Assembly (NCBI GenBank): GCA_003557825.1
Contig: PWNM01000438.1
Coordinates: 1-7,845 of the forward strand
Reading direction: 5' to 3'
Length of the DNA stretch: 7,845 nt
Source: Candidatus Hydrogenedentota bacterium
GTDB lineage: Bacteria; Hydrogenedentota; Hydrogenedentia; Hydrogenedentales; SLHB01
Of this stretch, positions 5,610 through 7,845 are shown in pieces (positions within the stretch are counted from its first letter, which is position 1; every line of letters begins with the position of its first letter). The translations under genes and the position numbers were made by a program. The notes under the pieces were generated by a model. It saw only the letters and a list, made by a program, of their open reading frames with translations, was not told the origin of the DNA and made no database searches.

Positions 5610-6869
5610 ATGGCTGATGTCAATGCATTTCGAGGACTTCGTTTTAATCCCGAGAAAATCGAGAACTACGATGCGGTGATCACGCCGCCTTTCGATGTGA
5701 TCGACCCGTCCACCCGGGAAGAACTGGCACAGAAAAGTCCGTACAACATGGTTCATCTAACCTTGCCCAAGGAGCAAGGCAGTCTGTCGCCCTATGAAGT
5801 CGCAGCAAAGGAAATGGAATCCCGGATCTCCGAAGGCATCTTCATACAGGATGATGAACGGGGATTTTACCTGCTCGAACAGATCTTTACCGGGTTGGAT
5901 GGGGTTGAGCATAGGCGCCGAGGGTTTTTCGCCGTGGCCCGGATTCCCGAAGACGATGATCCCTACACCGTCTTAGGTCACGAGCGGACCTTTCTTTCCA
6001 AGGTACAGGATCGGCTCGCCCTGACGGAAGCCACCAAAGCGAATTTGGGCGCCGTGTTTGTCATCTATGACGACGCCGAAAACCAGCTTGCGCCGTTCCT
6101 GGCACAGATGGACGAACGCAATCCCGACATCGAAACAACAACCATCGAAGGCGTGCGGCAACGTATCTGGCGGGTACCCAATGATGTCCGCGTCGAGGAG
6201 TTTTTTCTGAACCGATCGCTCTATATCGCCGATGGCCATCATCGCTATCGGACCGCAGTCGAATACCGTAACCGTCGCCGGGCCGAGGAGAAAATGCCGG
6301 GTAACCATCCCTACGATTATGTTCTTATGGGCTTTGTGTCGATGACGGATCCGGGATTGGTTGTGTGGCCCACCCATCGATTGCTTGATCCCCCCGATGG
6401 ATTCGACGCCCAAGCGTTCCTAAAACGCCTCGAAGACTGGTTCGAAGTAACCCCTTGCGAAGGCGACCTCGCCCAGCAGGTGACCGATCATCCGAGTTGC
6501 GCCTTCGGTTTGGCCATCCACGGAGTCGGCCGTTACTTGCTTGTCCTACGCGATATCGACCGCGCCGCCATTCTGGGGGAAGATGCCGACCCGGTCTGGC
6601 GCGACCTGGACGTGGCGCTTCTCCACAAAGGTATTTTCGGCGATATCCTCGGCATACCTGAAGGGGCCGAGTTTGTCTACGAACCCAATCACAACAAGGC
6701 CCTGGAGCAAGTCGATTTGGGTACGAAGGGCTTGGCCTTCCTCTTAAAAGCGATCCCACCGGAACAGGTTCGAGACTGTGCCGATGCAGGCGTATTCATG
6801 CCGGAAAAAGCGACCTACTTTTTCCCGAAGCTTCCTACGGGCGGCGTTATTCATCGCTTGGAGGAATAA
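5610..6869 (+). CDS. DUF1015 family protein
   Basis: This full-length 419-residue protein starts at the ATG at 5610 after AAGGGAGG (5591-5598). The DUF1015 signatures are FRGLRFNPEKI (7-17), YDAVITPPFDVIDPSTRE (19-36), SPYNMVHLTLP (43-53), the hallmark ADGHHRYRTAVEYR beginning at residue 207 with DGHHRY at 208-213, and the C-terminal MPEKATYFFPKLPTGGVI. There is no signal peptide or membrane segment, so it is cytosolic. The conserved DGHHRY centre looks like a catalytic or metal/phosphate-binding site related to the ParB/sulfiredoxin type. I recall that relatives have been linked to free-serine kinase activity, but I cannot confirm it and no serine-pathway gene is nearby. It may share a transcript with the GYF_2 gene. 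Its stop lies 11 bases from that of the convergent azoreductase gene. Confidence 0.9.
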   Translation: MADVNAFRGLRFNPEKIENYDAVITPPFDVIDPSTREELAQKSPYNMVHLTLPKEQGSLSPYEVAAKEMESRISEGIFIQDDERGFYLLEQIFTGLDGVEHRRRGFFAVARIPEDDDPYTVLGHERTFLSKVQDRLALTEATKANLGAVFVIYDDAENQLAPFLAQMDERNPDIETTTIEGVRQRIWRVPNDVRVEEFFLNRSLYIADGHHRYRTAVEYRNRRRAEEKMPGNHPYDYVLMGFVSMTDPGLVVWPTHRLLDPPDGFDAQAFLKRLEDWFEVTPCEGDLAQQVTDHPSCAFGLAIHGVGRYLLVLRDIDRAAILGEDADPVWRDLDVALLHKGIFGDILGIPEGAEFVYEPNHNKALEQVDLGTKGLAFLLKAIPPEQVRDCADAGVFMPEKATYFFPKLPTGGVIHRLEE

Positions 6870-6880
6870 GTCCGGCGGCG

Positions 6881-7504
6881 TTAAAAGGACTGCGCGAGCG
6901 CCTGAGCTTTGGAAACGGCCTTCTGATCGACGGCTTGCACCGCCTCAGGCGCGCCTGCGGTGGGCCCGACGATGATGGATTGTACATCCGTTATGCCCAC
7001 AAATCCGAGCCACAGCTCCATGTAGGGCTTCTGCATATCAAAGGCCTCCGCCGGACTGCCGGGAGCATAATCACCTGCTCTCGCGTAGATGACTACGGCG
7101 GATTTCCCGGTCAGTAGTCCTTGATACTTCCCTTCAGCGGTGACTGTGAAGGTCACGCCAGGAAGTGTGACCACATCGATGAAATGCTTAAGGATATAGG
7201 GAATGCCGAAGTTCCACATGGGAACGCTGAACACCAGTTTGTCTGCCTCGACCAACTGGTTGGCAATACCAACCAGTTTGCTGCGAACAACCTTTTCTTC
7301 GGACGTTTGTTTGTCGGGCGGGTTGAACTTGGCTCCTACGGCGGTATTGTCAAAGGGAGGGAGGTCGGTGGCCCAGAGATCAATTGTTTCTACCGAGTCG
7401 TTTGGGTGAGCCTTGCGATAGGCGTCGAGGAATGCTTTCGCCACGTTGATCGAGTGTGAGCGTTCCTTGCGCGGCGAGCTTTCAACATATAGCAATTTGG
7501 CCAT
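6881..7504 (-). CDS. azoR: FMN-dependent NADH-azoreductase-like flavoprotein
   Basis: The product has 207 residues from the ATG at 7504-7502, with AAGGAG at 7518-7513. It has the flavodoxin-like fold of the AzoR/NAD(P)H-quinone oxidoreductase family: strand LLYVESSPR (4-12) with SHS (16-18) forming the FMN phosphate loop, then PMWNFGIPYILKHFIDVV (95-112), LPGVTFTVTAEGKYQGLLTGK (start 114) and YMELWLGFVGI (161-171). AzoR reduces azo compounds and quinones by two-electron transfer from NAD(P)H in the cytoplasm, and is often a thiol- or quinone-stress defence enzyme. The length is normal. It is monocistronic, divergent from the Mrp-like gene and convergent with DUF1015. The family is clear, but azo substrates are not established, so the symbol is tentative. 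Confidence 0.9.
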   Translation of the reverse strand: MAKLLYVESSPRKERSHSINVAKAFLDAYRKAHPNDSVETIDLWATDLPPFDNTAVGAKFNPPDKQTSEEKVVRSKLVGIANQLVEADKLVFSVPMWNFGIPYILKHFIDVVTLPGVTFTVTAEGKYQGLLTGKSAVVIYARAGDYAPGSPAEAFDMQKPYMELWLGFVGITDVQSIIVGPTAGAPEAVQAVDQKAVSKAQALAQSF

Positions 7505-7521
7505 GACGCATACTCCTTATG

Positions 7522-7536
7522 GCCGGCAACGCCGGC
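7522..7536 (-). other. Hairpin in the azoreductase leader
   Basis: GCCGGC (7522-7527) and GCCGGC (7531-7536) form a 6-base-pair G-C stem with a 3-base loop, only 3 bases upstream of the AAGGAG ribosome site on the minus strand. If transcribed it could modulate translation or stability. A tight palindrome could equally be a protein-binding site. No other hairpin or clear promoter was found in the divergent spacer 7505-7687. Confidence 0.3.
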
Positions 7537-7687
7537 GGGTCCACGTTGTTTCCATAATAACCAAGCACATAACCTATATGCTATCATCCATATTCCGTGG
7601 CTGTTGGGCAACCTCATCCGGTACGACTCCATGGAATGCCTTTTAGGTAGGTTGGGTTTTCTATACGTACAACGTGAAAGGAAGAAT

Positions 7688-7845
7688 ATGGTTACCGAAG
7701 AACAAGTGCTTGATTCCATGCGACACATCATGGATCCGGATCTGGGTCGTGATATCGTTTCGCTTGGGTTCATTAAAGACATTGCCATTAACGACGGCGA
7801 TGTGAAGTTTCGGGTCGAGTTGACCACCCCCGCCTGTCCCGTTAA
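7688..7845 (+). CDS. Mrp/ApbC-type Fe-S cluster carrier, N-terminal part (runs off right edge)
   Basis: The ATG at 7688 follows AAAGGAAG (7677-7684) and opens 52 codons to the window edge. The translation matches the MIP18/DUF59 domain found at the N-terminus of Mrp/ApbC proteins: EEQVLDSMRHIMDPDLGRDI (4-23), VSLGFIKDIAI (24-34) and the signature LTTPACPV with its conserved Cys at residue 50. In Mrp proteins a P-loop ATPase domain with a CxxC motif follows and the protein carries Fe-S clusters to target enzymes in the cytoplasm. The ATPase part lies outside the window, so a stand-alone SufT-like MIP18 protein is possible. It is divergent from azoR with a 183-base spacer. It could serve local Fe-S proteins such as Hcp, but no direct link is visible. 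Confidence 0.85.
   Translation, partial: MVTEEQVLDSMRHIMDPDLGRDIVSLGFIKDIAINDGDVKFRVELTTPACPV

Overview
The window looks like ordinary bacterial chromosome: moderate-to-high GC, dense genes, clear Shine-Dalgarno sequences and sigma70-like promoters. I cannot place it in a taxon from sequence alone. A short (class III-type) hybrid cluster protein, a GYF_2/DUF4190 membrane protein, a DUF1015 protein and an NHL propeller together fit an environmental, probably anaerobic or microaerobic Gram-negative lineage. That placement is inference. No rRNA, tRNA, CRISPR array, insertion sequence or phage gene was found.

Layout. (1) 1-788, minus: 5' part of an exported tetratricopeptide-like protein that runs off the left edge. 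(2) 789-1290: about 500 bases without a confident gene. It holds a probable promoter for gene 1, a 16-bp palindrome, two mutually exclusive hairpins, and a minus-strand reading frame broken by one TGA that may be a gene remnant. (3) 1291-1888, plus: a two-gene unit made of a small protein overlapping a MNT-type nucleotidyltransferase whose first catalytic Asp is replaced by Tyr. (4) 1925-3844, plus: an Rrf2-family regulator and hcp, behind a strong promoter whose -10 box lies inside a perfect inverted repeat. A 12-bp hairpin follows hcp. (5) 3917-4822, minus: cytosolic NHL beta-propeller. (6) 5016-6869, plus: GYF_2/DUF4190 membrane protein, then a DUF1015 protein. (7) 6881-7504, minus: FMN-dependent azoreductase-like flavoprotein, convergent with DUF1015 at only 11 bp. 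(8) 7688 to the right edge, plus: N-terminal MIP18/DUF59 domain of an Mrp/ApbC-type Fe-S carrier.

How the genes may work together. The clearest unit is rrf2-hcp: a probable Fe-S or redox/NO-sensing repressor that controls itself and a hybrid cluster protein handling nitric oxide or hydroxylamine. A flavin oxidoreductase and an Fe-S assembly factor lie 3-4 kb downstream, giving the area a loose redox/Fe-S theme, but they are separate transcription units. The most unusual items are the nucleotidyltransferase lacking its first catalytic Asp, the non-standard cysteine pattern of the Rrf2 protein, the short Hcp, and the structured, possibly degraded segment at 829-1194. I found no convincing new multigene system.
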